DNA of 6,658 nt from CAZEZY01 sp964516635 (GTDB lineage: Bacteria > Pseudomonadota > Gammaproteobacteria > Burkholderiales > Burkholderiaceae_C): positions 1 through 6,658 of the forward strand of contig CAZEZY010000130.1 in NCBI GenBank assembly GCA_964516635.1. The letters are read 5' to 3'. A program made the position numbers and the translations under genes. Each line of letters begins with the position of its first letter. Position 1 is the first letter of the stretch. Of the stretch, positions 1-5,809 are shown in pieces. The notes under the pieces were generated by a model. That model saw only the letters and a list, made by a program, of their open reading frames with translations, had not been told where the DNA came from and did not search any database.

Positions 1-361
1 TCATGCTCGCGGCACCGGGACCAATCGCGACCTCGCAATCGCCGAGCGCGATGGCCTGGCTGGCGTTGACGATGGCTTGCAGGCCCGAGCCGCACAGGCG
101 GTTCACGTTGAAGGCGGGCGTGGTTTCCGGACAGCCGCCGTTGATGGTGGCCACGCGAGAGAGGTACATGTCCCTGGGTTCGGTGTTGACCACATGGCCG
201 AACACCACATGCCCCACATCCTTGCCTTCGACGTGGGCGCGGGCCAGGGCTTCACGAACCACCAGGGCGCCGAGTTCGGTGGTGGGGGTGTCTTTCAGGC
301 TGCCGCCAAAAGTACCGATGGCGGTGCGCACACCACTGACGACAACGACTTCTCTGCTCAT
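1..361 (-). CDS. bktB: Beta-ketothiolase / acetyl-CoA C-acyltransferase, BktB-like (partial: N-terminal 120 codons)
   Basis: Thiolases of this type interconvert 2 acyl-CoA and 3-ketoacyl-CoA plus CoA in the cytoplasm. BktB of Cupriavidus supplies C4-C5 ketoacyl-CoA for polyhydroxyalkanoate synthesis and also works in beta-oxidation. The ATG is at 359-361, with a strong CTCCTC (GAGGAG on the coding strand) at 368-373, 6 nt upstream. The start MSREVVVVSGVRTAIGTFGG, the EPRDMYL segment (residues 61-67) and the nucleophile loop NRLCGSGLQA (87-96, catalytic Cys90) follow BktB almost residue for residue. The gene runs off the left edge after codon 120, so the C-terminal His and Cys motifs cannot be seen. 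One oddity: the usually conserved GGGAESM-type stretch reads GPGAASM at residues 114-120. The gene lies in the same direction as the phosphatase and SDR, but a 100-nt gap suggests its own promoter. Thiolase identity is very sure; the bktB symbol is likely but rests on recalled similarity. Confidence 0.9.
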   Translation of the reverse strand, partial: MSREVVVVSGVRTAIGTFGGSLKDTPTTELGALVVREALARAHVEGKDVGHVVFGHVVNTEPRDMYLSRVATINGGCPETTPAFNVNRLCGSGLQAIVNASQAIALGDCEVAIGPGAASM

Positions 362-378
362 ACAAGGCTCCTCTGACA

Positions 379-407
379 GATGGTAGGGTGGAACGGACTT
401 CACCATC
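379..407 (-). repeat. Inverted repeat in the thiolase leader
   Basis: GATGGT at 379-384 and ACCATC at 402-407 are perfect complements separated by 17 nt, inside the 100-nt gap upstream of the thiolase. A competing pairing, GGTG (387-390) with CACC (401-404), overlaps it. It could be a weak mRNA hairpin just upstream of the thiolase ribosome-binding site, an operator, or chance. No U-tract follows, so it is not an intrinsic terminator. No convincing -35/-10 pair was found in this gap. Confidence 0.35.
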
Positions 408-461
408 TTAAAGGCAATCCCCTTCAGTCTGGCTGACAGCGATGCCTGGCTGCCGTTCTGT

Positions 462-1082
462 TCAAGCGCCGAGTCGCTCCAGCAGGGTGAGCCGGTCTGA
501 CTGGGTCGGGTCGAACCGCGTGAGGAACACTTCACCCATGGCAGGGACCGTGCCCGTGAGGGCGGTGATGTTGACCTGGTGCGTGACGAGCATCCAGTTG
601 GCCGGCGCGCGCAAGGTGGCCGCACGCAGAAGGACATCCCGGGTCTGCCGATCCCGGTCGCCCTGACCTTGAAAGAAGGAATTGAGGGCGGGCCAGATCT
701 GGTGGGCCGGGTAGTGGGGGTCGAAAGCCAGCCGGGCCGTGTCGAGGCATCGGCACCAGGCGCTGCTGTAGACGGCCGCCAGCGGAATCCTTTCGGCCAC
801 AAAACGCTTGCCCAGCTGGCGCGAGGCTTCCCGGCCGGCCTCACTCAGGTTGCGCTGGGTGCTGCAATCGCCCAGCCTGAAATTCGGGGGATCACCCACG
901 CCCGCAACGGTGACGCCATGTCGCATCAGCAGAATGCAGCCACCTTCCCGAGCCCTTTGCCAGAAACCGCTGGAGGCGGTGTCGGAGCCAGTGGTGGCCC
1001 AATTCGATGGCAGGTAGGCTGACGCACAGAACCCAGCCAGGCCAGAAAGGGCTTGCCGCCTGCCGATCAATCGCCCATCCAT
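462..1082 (-). CDS. Histidine phosphatase superfamily protein with probable Tat signal peptide
   Basis: This 206-aa protein belongs to the phosphoglycerate-mutase-like histidine phosphatase superfamily, which hydrolyses phosphomonoesters through a phospho-His intermediate; the substrate is unknown. The visible core is LLMRHG (residues 51-56, nucleophile His55 with Arg54), the STQRNLS segment (74-80), SSAWCRCLDTA (106-116, with Arg111 as the second phosphate-pocket Arg) and the second catalytic His168 in LVTHQ. The N-terminus has twin arginines (Arg8-Arg9, GRRQALSG), a short hydrophobic stretch to about residue 22 and a plausible ASA cleavage site (20-22), suggesting Tat export to the periplasm; there is no lipobox. 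The ATG at 1080-1082 has GAGGGA on the coding strand (1091-1096) 8 nt upstream. It lies 4 nt downstream of the SDR stop, so the two are probably co-transcribed. Fold assignment is firm; export is inferred. Confidence 0.85.
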   Translation of the reverse strand: MDGRLIGRRQALSGLAGFCASAYLPSNWATTGSDTASSGFWQRAREGGCILLMRHGVTVAGVGDPPNFRLGDCSTQRNLSEAGREASRQLGKRFVAERIPLAAVYSSAWCRCLDTARLAFDPHYPAHQIWPALNSFFQGQGDRDRQTRDVLLRAATLRAPANWMLVTHQVNITALTGTVPAMGEVFLTRFDPTQSDRLTLLERLGA

Positions 1083-1086
1083 GGAC

Positions 1087-1860
1087 TCAGTCCCTCACGT
1101 CAGCCACGGGCTGATCGCCAAAGTCGGGCCGATTCAGAAAGGCCAGTACCCGTCGGGCGGCTTCCTGTGGCGAGGTCAGTTGCTGATCGGCCTTGAGGTG
1201 TTGAAACCATGTGAGGTCGGGAAAGGCCGAGGGATCGCCGGCTCGCAGATGGGTCTGCATGTCGGTGTCGATCACGCCAGGCGCCAGCGAAACGATGCGA
1301 GCCCCGTTGGGCTGCCGGGCTTCTTCCAGCGCCACGCAACGGCTGAAGTGGTCCATGCCCGCCTTGGCGGCGCAGTACGGCGACTGGCTGGCCATGGGGC
1401 GCCGCCCCAGACCGGACGAGATGTTGAGCACCTTGCGCGGGCCCTCCCAGCCGGCGTGGCACCACCGTTGGGTTGTGCGGAGGAACACGCCAGTGAGCAG
1501 CATGGGCGCTTCCAGGCCCACGCGCAGCGCGAGGGCCAGTTCTTCCGCAGGGCAGTCACCGATGGGCGCGATGGTGGGAATCACCCCCGCGTTGTTGATG
1601 AGGGTGGCCGAGAGCAGTCCCGGTGCGTGCAGACTCGACAGCCAGCGATCGAGCCGCTGAGCGGCTTCCAGCGGGTCAGACAGGTCTTGTGACCACTGCT
1701 CCAGGTGAGCACCGGCATCGGCCGCTGCTTGCGCCAGCGTGTGGTCGGTGCTTCTGGAAATGCACAGGAGCAGACGGTCTGGCGCGATCAGCTGCTGGGC
1801 CATGGCCTGGCCCATGCCGCGCGAAGCGCCCGTGAGGAGGGTGAGGTGGCGGTCCTGCAT
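1087..1860 (-). CDS. Short-chain dehydrogenase/reductase (SDR), sepiapterin/benzil-reductase-like
   Basis: This 257-aa classical-length SDR is a cytoplasmic NAD(P)-dependent oxidoreductase. The Rossmann glycine motif is TGASRGMG (residues 10-17), followed by NNAG (89-92), the active-site Ser in NISSG (146-150), the catalytic YCAAK (Tyr162, Lys166) and the post-catalytic APGVIDTDMQ (193-202). The last motif and the general layout resemble the sepiapterin reductase / YueD benzil-reductase branch, but the substrate cannot be deduced. At the usual position of the fourth tetrad residue, an Asn near residue 115, the sequence reads RVGLEAP, with Gly. The ATG is at 1858-1860, 54 bp from the divergent tatD start, and no clear Shine-Dalgarno sequence precedes it. 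It is the first gene of a probable two-gene unit with the histidine phosphatase. Confidence 0.88.
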   Translation of the reverse strand: MQDRHLTLLTGASRGMGQAMAQQLIAPDRLLLCISRSTDHTLAQAAADAGAHLEQWSQDLSDPLEAAQRLDRWLSSLHAPGLLSATLINNAGVIPTIAPIGDCPAEELALALRVGLEAPMLLTGVFLRTTQRWCHAGWEGPRKVLNISSGLGRRPMASQSPYCAAKAGMDHFSRCVALEEARQPNGARIVSLAPGVIDTDMQTHLRAGDPSAFPDLTWFQHLKADQQLTSPQEAARRVLAFLNRPDFGDQPVADVRD

Positions 1861-1914
1861 GGCAATTCATTGTGCATCAAGCTGCTGGGTGCAGTGGCCT
1901 CGATAATCAAACCC
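1861..1914. promoter_or_regulatory. Divergent intergenic region with a -10-like GATAAT for tatD
   Basis: These 54 bp separate the divergent SDR and tatD starts and must carry both promoters unless those lie inside the genes. On the plus strand GATAAT (1902-1907) matches TATAAT at five of six positions. The expected transcription start, about 6-8 nt downstream, falls at 1913-1915, essentially on the tatD ATG. No good -35 is visible at 16-18 nt spacing (AAGCTG at 17 nt is poor), and there is no TGn extension. On the minus strand CACAAT (coding-strand reading of 1869-1874) is a weak -10 candidate for the SDR. Neither gene has a recognisable Shine-Dalgarno sequence here. Confidence 0.4.
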
Positions 1915-2790
1915 ATGTGGACCGACAGCCATTGCCATCTGGATGCCCCGGAATGGGACGCGAGCGAACGCCTGTGGGTGAGGCAGCGGGCGCGGGAAGC
2001 GGGTGTCTCGTGTTGTGTGTTTCCTGCCGTGGAGTTCGCGAATTGGGAGGCGGTCAGAAACCTGGCCCATCAGACGGGCGATGCCTATGCCCTGGGCATT
2101 CATCCCCTGTATGTGCCACAGGCCCGGGAAAGCGATCTGGTGGCGCTCGACGAACGACTGGGCGATGCACGTGACGACCCGCATCTGGTGGCCGTGGGTG
2201 AGATCGGCCTTGATTTTTTTGTTCCTTCCCTCTGCGAGCCCGACATGCGGGCCCGCCAGATGCATTTTTACCGTGAGCAACTGCGGCTGGCGCAACGCCA
2301 TGGCCTGCCGGTGATCCTCCATGTTCGCCGATCGGCGGACGGGTTGCTCAAGGGTCTGCGTCAGCAGGCGGCTGAAGGTAGACCGGTCATGGGCGGCATT
2401 GCCCATGCCTTCAACGGCAGCCTGCAACAGGCACGCGCTTTTCTGGCGCTGGGCTTTCGGCTGGGTTTCGGTGGGGCGCTGACCTTCGAGACGGCGCTTC
2501 AGCTCCGTCGGCTGGCCGCCACGCTCCCACCCGATGCGATGGTGCTGGAAACCGATGCGCCGGACATTCCGCCTCAATGGCTGTACGTGACCGCGGCTGA
2601 GCGGGCCGCCGGTCGGCCGCAAGCCTTGAATACCCCGGCCGAGTTGCCGCGCATTGGCCAGGTGCTGGCCCGTCTGCGAGGCATGGAGCCTGTCGAGGTG
2701 GCTGCCCTGACTGGCCGCAACACGGCGGCGGCTTTGCCCAGGCTGGGGCAACTGCAGGCGCGCCTCGATCTTTCGGAGCCAACCCGTTGA
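1915..2790 (+). CDS. tatD: TatD-family metal-dependent hydrolase (DNase)
   Basis: This 291-aa TIM-barrel protein belongs to the amidohydrolase-like TatD family, whose characterised members are metal-dependent DNases with exonuclease activity. The complete metal-site set is visible: SHCHLD (His6, His8), VGEIGLD (Glu96), ILHVRR (His136), AHAFNGS (His164) and LETDAPD (Asp214). Length matches the family (about 260-290 aa). The ATG at 1915 places the first metal motif at residues 5-10, as usual for TatD; the reading frame is open further upstream, but that part overlaps the divergent SDR and lacks family sequence. No Shine-Dalgarno sequence precedes this ATG. The stop TGA overlaps the TTG start of the glycosylase by 4 nt, and the gene heads a closely packed five-gene run. 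Family is certain; orthology to E. coli TatD rather than YcfH or YjjV is not resolved. Confidence 0.93.
   Translation: MWTDSHCHLDAPEWDASERLWVRQRAREAGVSCCVFPAVEFANWEAVRNLAHQTGDAYALGIHPLYVPQARESDLVALDERLGDARDDPHLVAVGEIGLDFFVPSLCEPDMRARQMHFYREQLRLAQRHGLPVILHVRRSADGLLKGLRQQAAEGRPVMGGIAHAFNGSLQQARAFLALGFRLGFGGALTFETALQLRRLAATLPPDAMVLETDAPDIPPQWLYVTAAERAAGRPQALNTPAELPRIGQVLARLRGMEPVEVAALTGRNTAAALPRLGQLQARLDLSEPTR
2774..2778 (+). promoter_or_regulatory. Ribosome-binding site supporting a TTG start
   Basis: CGGAG lies inside the last codons of tatD with 8 nt to the TTG at 2787-2789. It supports TTG as the true start of the glycosylase, giving a 4-nt TTGA overlap with the tatD stop codon and probable translational coupling. 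Confidence 0.6.
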
Positions 2791-3296
2791 ACCCGACGCT
2801 TCACGGGCTGCCGCCTTTGCTGAGCGAGCAGACGCGTGTGCTGGTGCTGGGCAGTTTCCCCAGCGTCGCGTCGTTGCAGCATCAGCGTTACTATGCGCAC
2901 CCGCAGAACCATTTCTGGAAAATCCTCAGCGCCCTCTGGCAATTGCCCCTCATCGACATGCCCTATCCCGAACGAACCCGCACCCTGCTGGCCCATGGCC
3001 TGGGGGTGTGGGATGTCTATGCCGCCTGCGATCGCGAGGGCAGTCTGGACAGTGCCATTTGCAACGCCCGCCTCAATGACCTGCCCGGTTTGCCAGAGCG
3101 GTGCCCGCAACTGCAAGCCATTGCCCACAACGGGGGCGAAAGCTTTCGCCATGCACGGCACACCCGTGCCCTGGGCCTGCCGGTGTATCGCCTGCCTTCC
3201 ACCAGCCCGGCCAATGCCAGCTGGAGCTTCGATCGCAAACTGGCGGTCTGGCGCGAGGTGTTTGCCCGCCACGGCTTGCTGGAAGGGGCTGCATGA
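2787..3296 (+). CDS. Uracil/hypoxanthine-DNA glycosylase, UDG superfamily family 6 (HDG-like)
   Basis: This 169-aa protein matches the UDG-superfamily group often annotated 'DNA-deoxyinosine glycosylase' (family 6, HDG), which removes deaminated bases, chiefly hypoxanthine, to leave an abasic site. Visible motifs are LGSFPSVASL (residues 21-30), YYAHPQNHFW (35-44), where Asn41 corresponds to the Asn reported as catalytically important in this family, HNGG (114-117), and LPSTSPAN (136-143) as the DNA-intercalation-type loop. Length fits the family (about 160-170 aa). It starts at TTG within the tatD stop and ends with a 4-nt ATGA overlap into the next gene, so it is translationally coupled on both sides. 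A base-excision role beside a TatD nuclease is an inference from context. Substrate preference (deoxyinosine versus uracil) cannot be read from the sequence. Confidence 0.88.
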   Translation: MNPTLHGLPPLLSEQTRVLVLGSFPSVASLQHQRYYAHPQNHFWKILSALWQLPLIDMPYPERTRTLLAHGLGVWDVYAACDREGSLDSAICNARLNDLPGLPERCPQLQAIAHNGGESFRHARHTRALGLPVYRLPSTSPANASWSFDRKLAVWREVFARHGLLEGAA

Positions 3297-4051
3297 GCCA
3301 CACCGAAGCGCCTGACTTGCCCGGCGTGACCCTGTCGGAGGACGGCGAGGTGCGTTACCTCCACCTGGGTACCGAATGGGTGCAGGGCACGATGCTGATC
3401 GACCAGCCCTTTGACATCGAGCTGGAGTACGTGCAACGCATGATGGTCTGGCTGCTGTTTGTCGAGCCCGACTCGGTGACCCAGCGACGCGCCATGCAGC
3501 TGGGATTGGGTGCGGCCGCGCTGACCAAGTTCTGCTTCAAGAAACTGCGCATGGACACCACGGCGGTCGACATCAACCCGCAGGTGATTGCTGCCTGCCG
3601 CACCTGGTTCAAGCTGCCGCCCGACAGCGCCCGTCTGAGGGTGATGCTGGGTGATGCCGCCGAGGTGGCCGCGCATTCGCCCTTTCATGGCACGGTGGAT
3701 GCGCTGCAGGTGGATCTGTATGACGATGAGGCTGCCGCTCCGGTGCTGGACAGCGCGGACTTTTATGCCGACTGTCGCCGCCTCCTGACCGACGAAGGGG
3801 CCATGACGGTGAACCTGTTTGGCCGTCGGGCCAGTTACGAACGTTCGCTCGGCCACATCCGCGAAGCGTTTGGGGACGCCGCCGTCTGGGCTTTCCGGCC
3901 CACGCGCGAGGGCAACACCGTGGTGCTGGCGCTGCGAAACCCGCAACACCCCGAGCGGCTTCAACTGCTCGCCCGTGCCGAAGCCGTGCAAGCCCGCTGG
4001 GGACTGCCTGCACGCAAGTGGCTCAAGGTGTTCAAAGCGCTGCAGGCCTGA
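3293..4051 (+). CDS. Spermidine-synthase-like (SpeE/methyltransferase-fold) protein
   Basis: This 252-aa Rossmann-fold protein is of the type commonly annotated 'spermidine synthase' or 'spermine/spermidine synthase family'. True members transfer an aminopropyl group from decarboxylated S-adenosylmethionine to putrescine. The nucleotide-binding glycine loop is QLGLGAAALTKF (residues 69-80), the acidic end of strand 2 is AVDINPQ (91-97, Asp93), the adenine-site motif is GDAAEV (110-115), and the segment facing the catalytic Asp is DALQVDLYDD (126-135). The typical SpeE YHE-type substrate motif is not present; ELEYVQRMM (42-50) stands in its place, so aminopropyltransferase activity is uncertain and it could be a methyltransferase-like paralogue. 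The ATG at 3293 is preceded by GGAAGG at 3281-3286 and overlaps the glycosylase stop by 4 nt. No speD or polyamine gene is seen nearby. Confidence 0.8.
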   Translation: MSHTEAPDLPGVTLSEDGEVRYLHLGTEWVQGTMLIDQPFDIELEYVQRMMVWLLFVEPDSVTQRRAMQLGLGAAALTKFCFKKLRMDTTAVDINPQVIAACRTWFKLPPDSARLRVMLGDAAEVAAHSPFHGTVDALQVDLYDDEAAAPVLDSADFYADCRRLLTDEGAMTVNLFGRRASYERSLGHIREAFGDAAVWAFRPTREGNTVVLALRNPQHPERLQLLARAEAVQARWGLPARKWLKVFKALQA

Positions 4052-4052
4052 C

Positions 4053-4964
4053 GTGCAAGCCCTGGCGAACCCCCGGCACCTGACCACCGGGCTGTTGCTG
4101 GCAGCGGCAGGGTCGATCGCGTTCAGTGGCAAGGCCATCATCGTCAAGCTGGCCTACCGTTATGGGGTGGATGCGGTCACGTTGCTGATGTACCGCATGC
4201 TGTTTGCGCTGCCCCTGTTTCTGGCCATGACCTGGTGGGCCACCTACCGGAGCCAGCGGCCGTTAGAGCCTCTGAGCCGGCGCGACTGGCTGGGCATTCT
4301 GGGCCTGGGTTTCAGTGGCTATTACCTGGCCAGTTTTCTGGATTTCTGGGGCCTGCAATACATCAGCGCCAGCCTGGAGCGGCTCATCCTGTACCTCAAC
4401 CCCACGCTGGTGCTGCTGCTGGGCTGGGTGCTGTACCGGCGCCGCATCACCCGTCGCCAGGCGGGGGCCATGGCCCTGAGCTACGCCGGTGTGCTGCTGG
4501 TGTTCGGCCACGAGGTGTCTTTTGACGGCTGGAACACCGCCATCGGCGCGGTGCTGGTATTTGGCAGTGCCGTCAGCTATGCGGTTTACCTGCTTTACAG
4601 TGGCGAAATGGTGCAGCGCCTGGGTTCGCTGCGGCTGGTCGGCTGGGCCACCACGGTGGCCTGCGTGCTGTGTCTGCTGCAGTTCGTGCTCTTGCGGCCG
4701 CTGTCGGCAGCGGTGGTGGCGCCCGAAGTGATCGGTTTGTCGGTGATCAATGCCGTGTTCTGTACCGCGGCACCGGTGGTGATGGTGATGATGGCGATCG
4801 AACGCATCGGTTCCGGGCTGACTGCGCAGACGGGCATGGTCGGCCCCATGGCCACCATCATCATGGGCGTGCTCATCCTGGGTGAACCCTTCAACGCCTG
4901 GGTGCTGGCTGGCACGGTGCTGGTGCTGGCCGGGGTGCTCTGGGTGAGCCGCCAACGCGCCTGA
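4053..4964 (+). CDS. EamA/DMT-family inner-membrane transporter (RhaT-like)
   Basis: This 303-aa drug/metabolite transporter superfamily permease has two EamA repeats and about ten transmembrane helices. Repeat 1 spans about residues 12-151, with the signature ISASLERLILYLNPTLVLLL (104-123), then YRRRITRRQ (128-136) as a basic inner loop. Repeat 2 spans about residues 163-300, with IERIGSGLTAQTG (249-261) followed by GEPF (277-280). Family members export or import amino acids, nucleobases and other small metabolites; the substrate here is unknown. The GTG at 4053 lies 1 nt after the preceding stop with a weak GCAGG upstream, which places the first helix close to the N-terminus as expected. 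The frame is open further upstream (to 3819), but that part overlaps the spermidine-synthase-like gene and is not transporter-like. Probably coupled to the upstream genes. Confidence 0.87.
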   Translation: MQALANPRHLTTGLLLAAAGSIAFSGKAIIVKLAYRYGVDAVTLLMYRMLFALPLFLAMTWWATYRSQRPLEPLSRRDWLGILGLGFSGYYLASFLDFWGLQYISASLERLILYLNPTLVLLLGWVLYRRRITRRQAGAMALSYAGVLLVFGHEVSFDGWNTAIGAVLVFGSAVSYAVYLLYSGEMVQRLGSLRLVGWATTVACVLCLLQFVLLRPLSAAVVAPEVIGLSVINAVFCTAAPVVMVMMAIERIGSGLTAQTGMVGPMATIIMGVLILGEPFNAWVLAGTVLVLAGVLWVSRQRA

Positions 4965-4994
4965 AGAACATGTCAACCAACAGGAGACTGAACG

Positions 4995-5795
4995 ATGGAT
5001 CTGGGTATTGCGGGCCGCTGGGCCCTGGTGTGCGGGGCCAGCAAAGGGCTGGGCCTGGGCTGTGCGCAGGCACTGGCCCGCGAAGGCGTGAATGTGGTGA
5101 TGGCCGCGCGTGGCATGGACGCCTTGCGGCAGGCTGCCGATGCCCTGCGGGCCGAAACGGGTGTGCAGGTGCTGCCCGTGGCGGCCGACGTGACCACCCC
5201 GGAAGGTCGCGAATCGCTGTTCAGCGTGGCAGGTGGGCCGGGCCGGGCATTTGACATCGTGGTCACCAACGCCGGTGGTCCACCGCCGGGTGACTTCCGG
5301 CAGTGGGGCCGAGAAGAATGGCTCAAGGCGGTGGAGGCCAACATGCTGACCCCGATCGAACTCATCAAGGCCACGGTGGACGGCATGGCCGAACGGGGGT
5401 TCGGGCGCATCGTCAACATCACCTCCAGTGCCGTCAAGGCACCCATCGACATCCTGGGTCTGAGCAACGGGGCGCGCAGCGGCCTCACTGGTTTCGTGGC
5501 GGGTGTGGCCCGCAGTGGCCTGGCCGCCCGCGGGGTGACCATCAACAACCTCCTGCCCGGCAAGTTCGACACCGACCGGCTCAAAGCCACCCTGGCCGGT
5601 GCCGCCCAGAAATCCGGCCAGTCGCTCGATGCCGTGCGGACTGCCCAGATCGGGCAGATTCCCGCCCGCCGGTTTGGCACGCCCGAAGAGTTTGGCGCCA
5701 TCTGCGCCTTCCTGTGCAGCGTGCAGGCCGCCTACCTCAATGGCCAGAACATCCTCCCGGACGGCGGGGCGTATCCGGGAACGTACGGAGCTTGA
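4995..5795 (+). CDS. Atypical SDR-family protein lacking the catalytic Tyr-Lys pair
   Basis: This 266-aa protein has the SDR fold: glycine motif CGASKGLG (residues 13-20), AADV (63-66), TNAGG (91-95), Asn115 in EANM, and the active-site Ser in NITSSAV (141-147). Where classical SDRs have YxxxK, this protein reads SNGAR (Ser157 and Arg161 in LGLSNGARSGL). This matches a known divergent group (the BKR-like 'SDR_like' subgroup) often annotated 3-oxoacyl-ACP reductase or simply SDR; classical reductase chemistry is therefore doubtful. The C-terminus, LPDGGAYPGTYGA, keeps the classical DGG. The start ATG has a strong AGGAGA (4982-4987) 7 nt upstream. It follows the transporter by 30 nt without an obvious promoter, so co-transcription is likely. 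Its stop codon forms part of the extended -10 promoter for the next transcript. Confidence 0.87.
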   Translation: MDLGIAGRWALVCGASKGLGLGCAQALAREGVNVVMAARGMDALRQAADALRAETGVQVLPVAADVTTPEGRESLFSVAGGPGRAFDIVVTNAGGPPPGDFRQWGREEWLKAVEANMLTPIELIKATVDGMAERGFGRIVNITSSAVKAPIDILGLSNGARSGLTGFVAGVARSGLAARGVTINNLLPGKFDTDRLKATLAGAAQKSGQSLDAVRTAQIGQIPARRFGTPEEFGAICAFLCSVQAAYLNGQNILPDGGAYPGTYGA

Positions 5796-5801
5796 TATAA
5801 T
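5793..5801 (+). promoter_or_regulatory. Extended -10 promoter for the SAH riboswitch-ahcY transcript
   Basis: The sequence TGATATAAT at 5793-5801 is a perfect extended -10 element (TGn followed by TATAAT at 5796-5801). The TGA is simultaneously the stop codon of the upstream SDR. The -35 region, 16-18 nt upstream, is poor (around 5772-5779, GC-rich and inside the SDR coding sequence), as is tolerated with an extended -10. The predicted transcription start is about 5807-5809, only 1-3 nt before the first paired base of the riboswitch at 5810. This spacing independently supports both calls. Confidence 0.72.
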
Positions 5802-5809
5802 TAATGGTG

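Noticed and set aside
362..461. Search for a terminator or clear promoter between the phosphatase and the thiolase.
   Set aside because: No stem plus T-run and no acceptable -35/-10 pair at normal spacing was found. Only the weak inverted repeat listed among the features remains.
1083..1093. Palindrome GGACT-C-AGTCC between the SDR stop and the phosphatase start.
   Set aside because: The 1-nt centre cannot form a hairpin loop, and the site overlaps the stop codon and the spacer of a good ribosome-binding site. Most likely chance.
1867..2751. A 294-codon minus-strand open frame opposite tatD.
   Set aside because: It is a shadow of the TatD coding sequence, with no family motif and a composition typical of an antisense frame.
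3017..4147. A 376-codon minus-strand open frame opposite the glycosylase and spermidine-synthase-like genes.
   Set aside because: It spans the junction of two coupled plus-strand genes with complete motifs. Its translation is Arg/Gly/His/Gln-rich without domain signal.
4777..4800. Short GGTGAT/GATGAT-like repetition.
   Set aside because: It encodes Val/Met residues of a transmembrane helix (VVMVMMAIE) in the EamA protein. The repetition comes from codon choice, not a tandem repeat.
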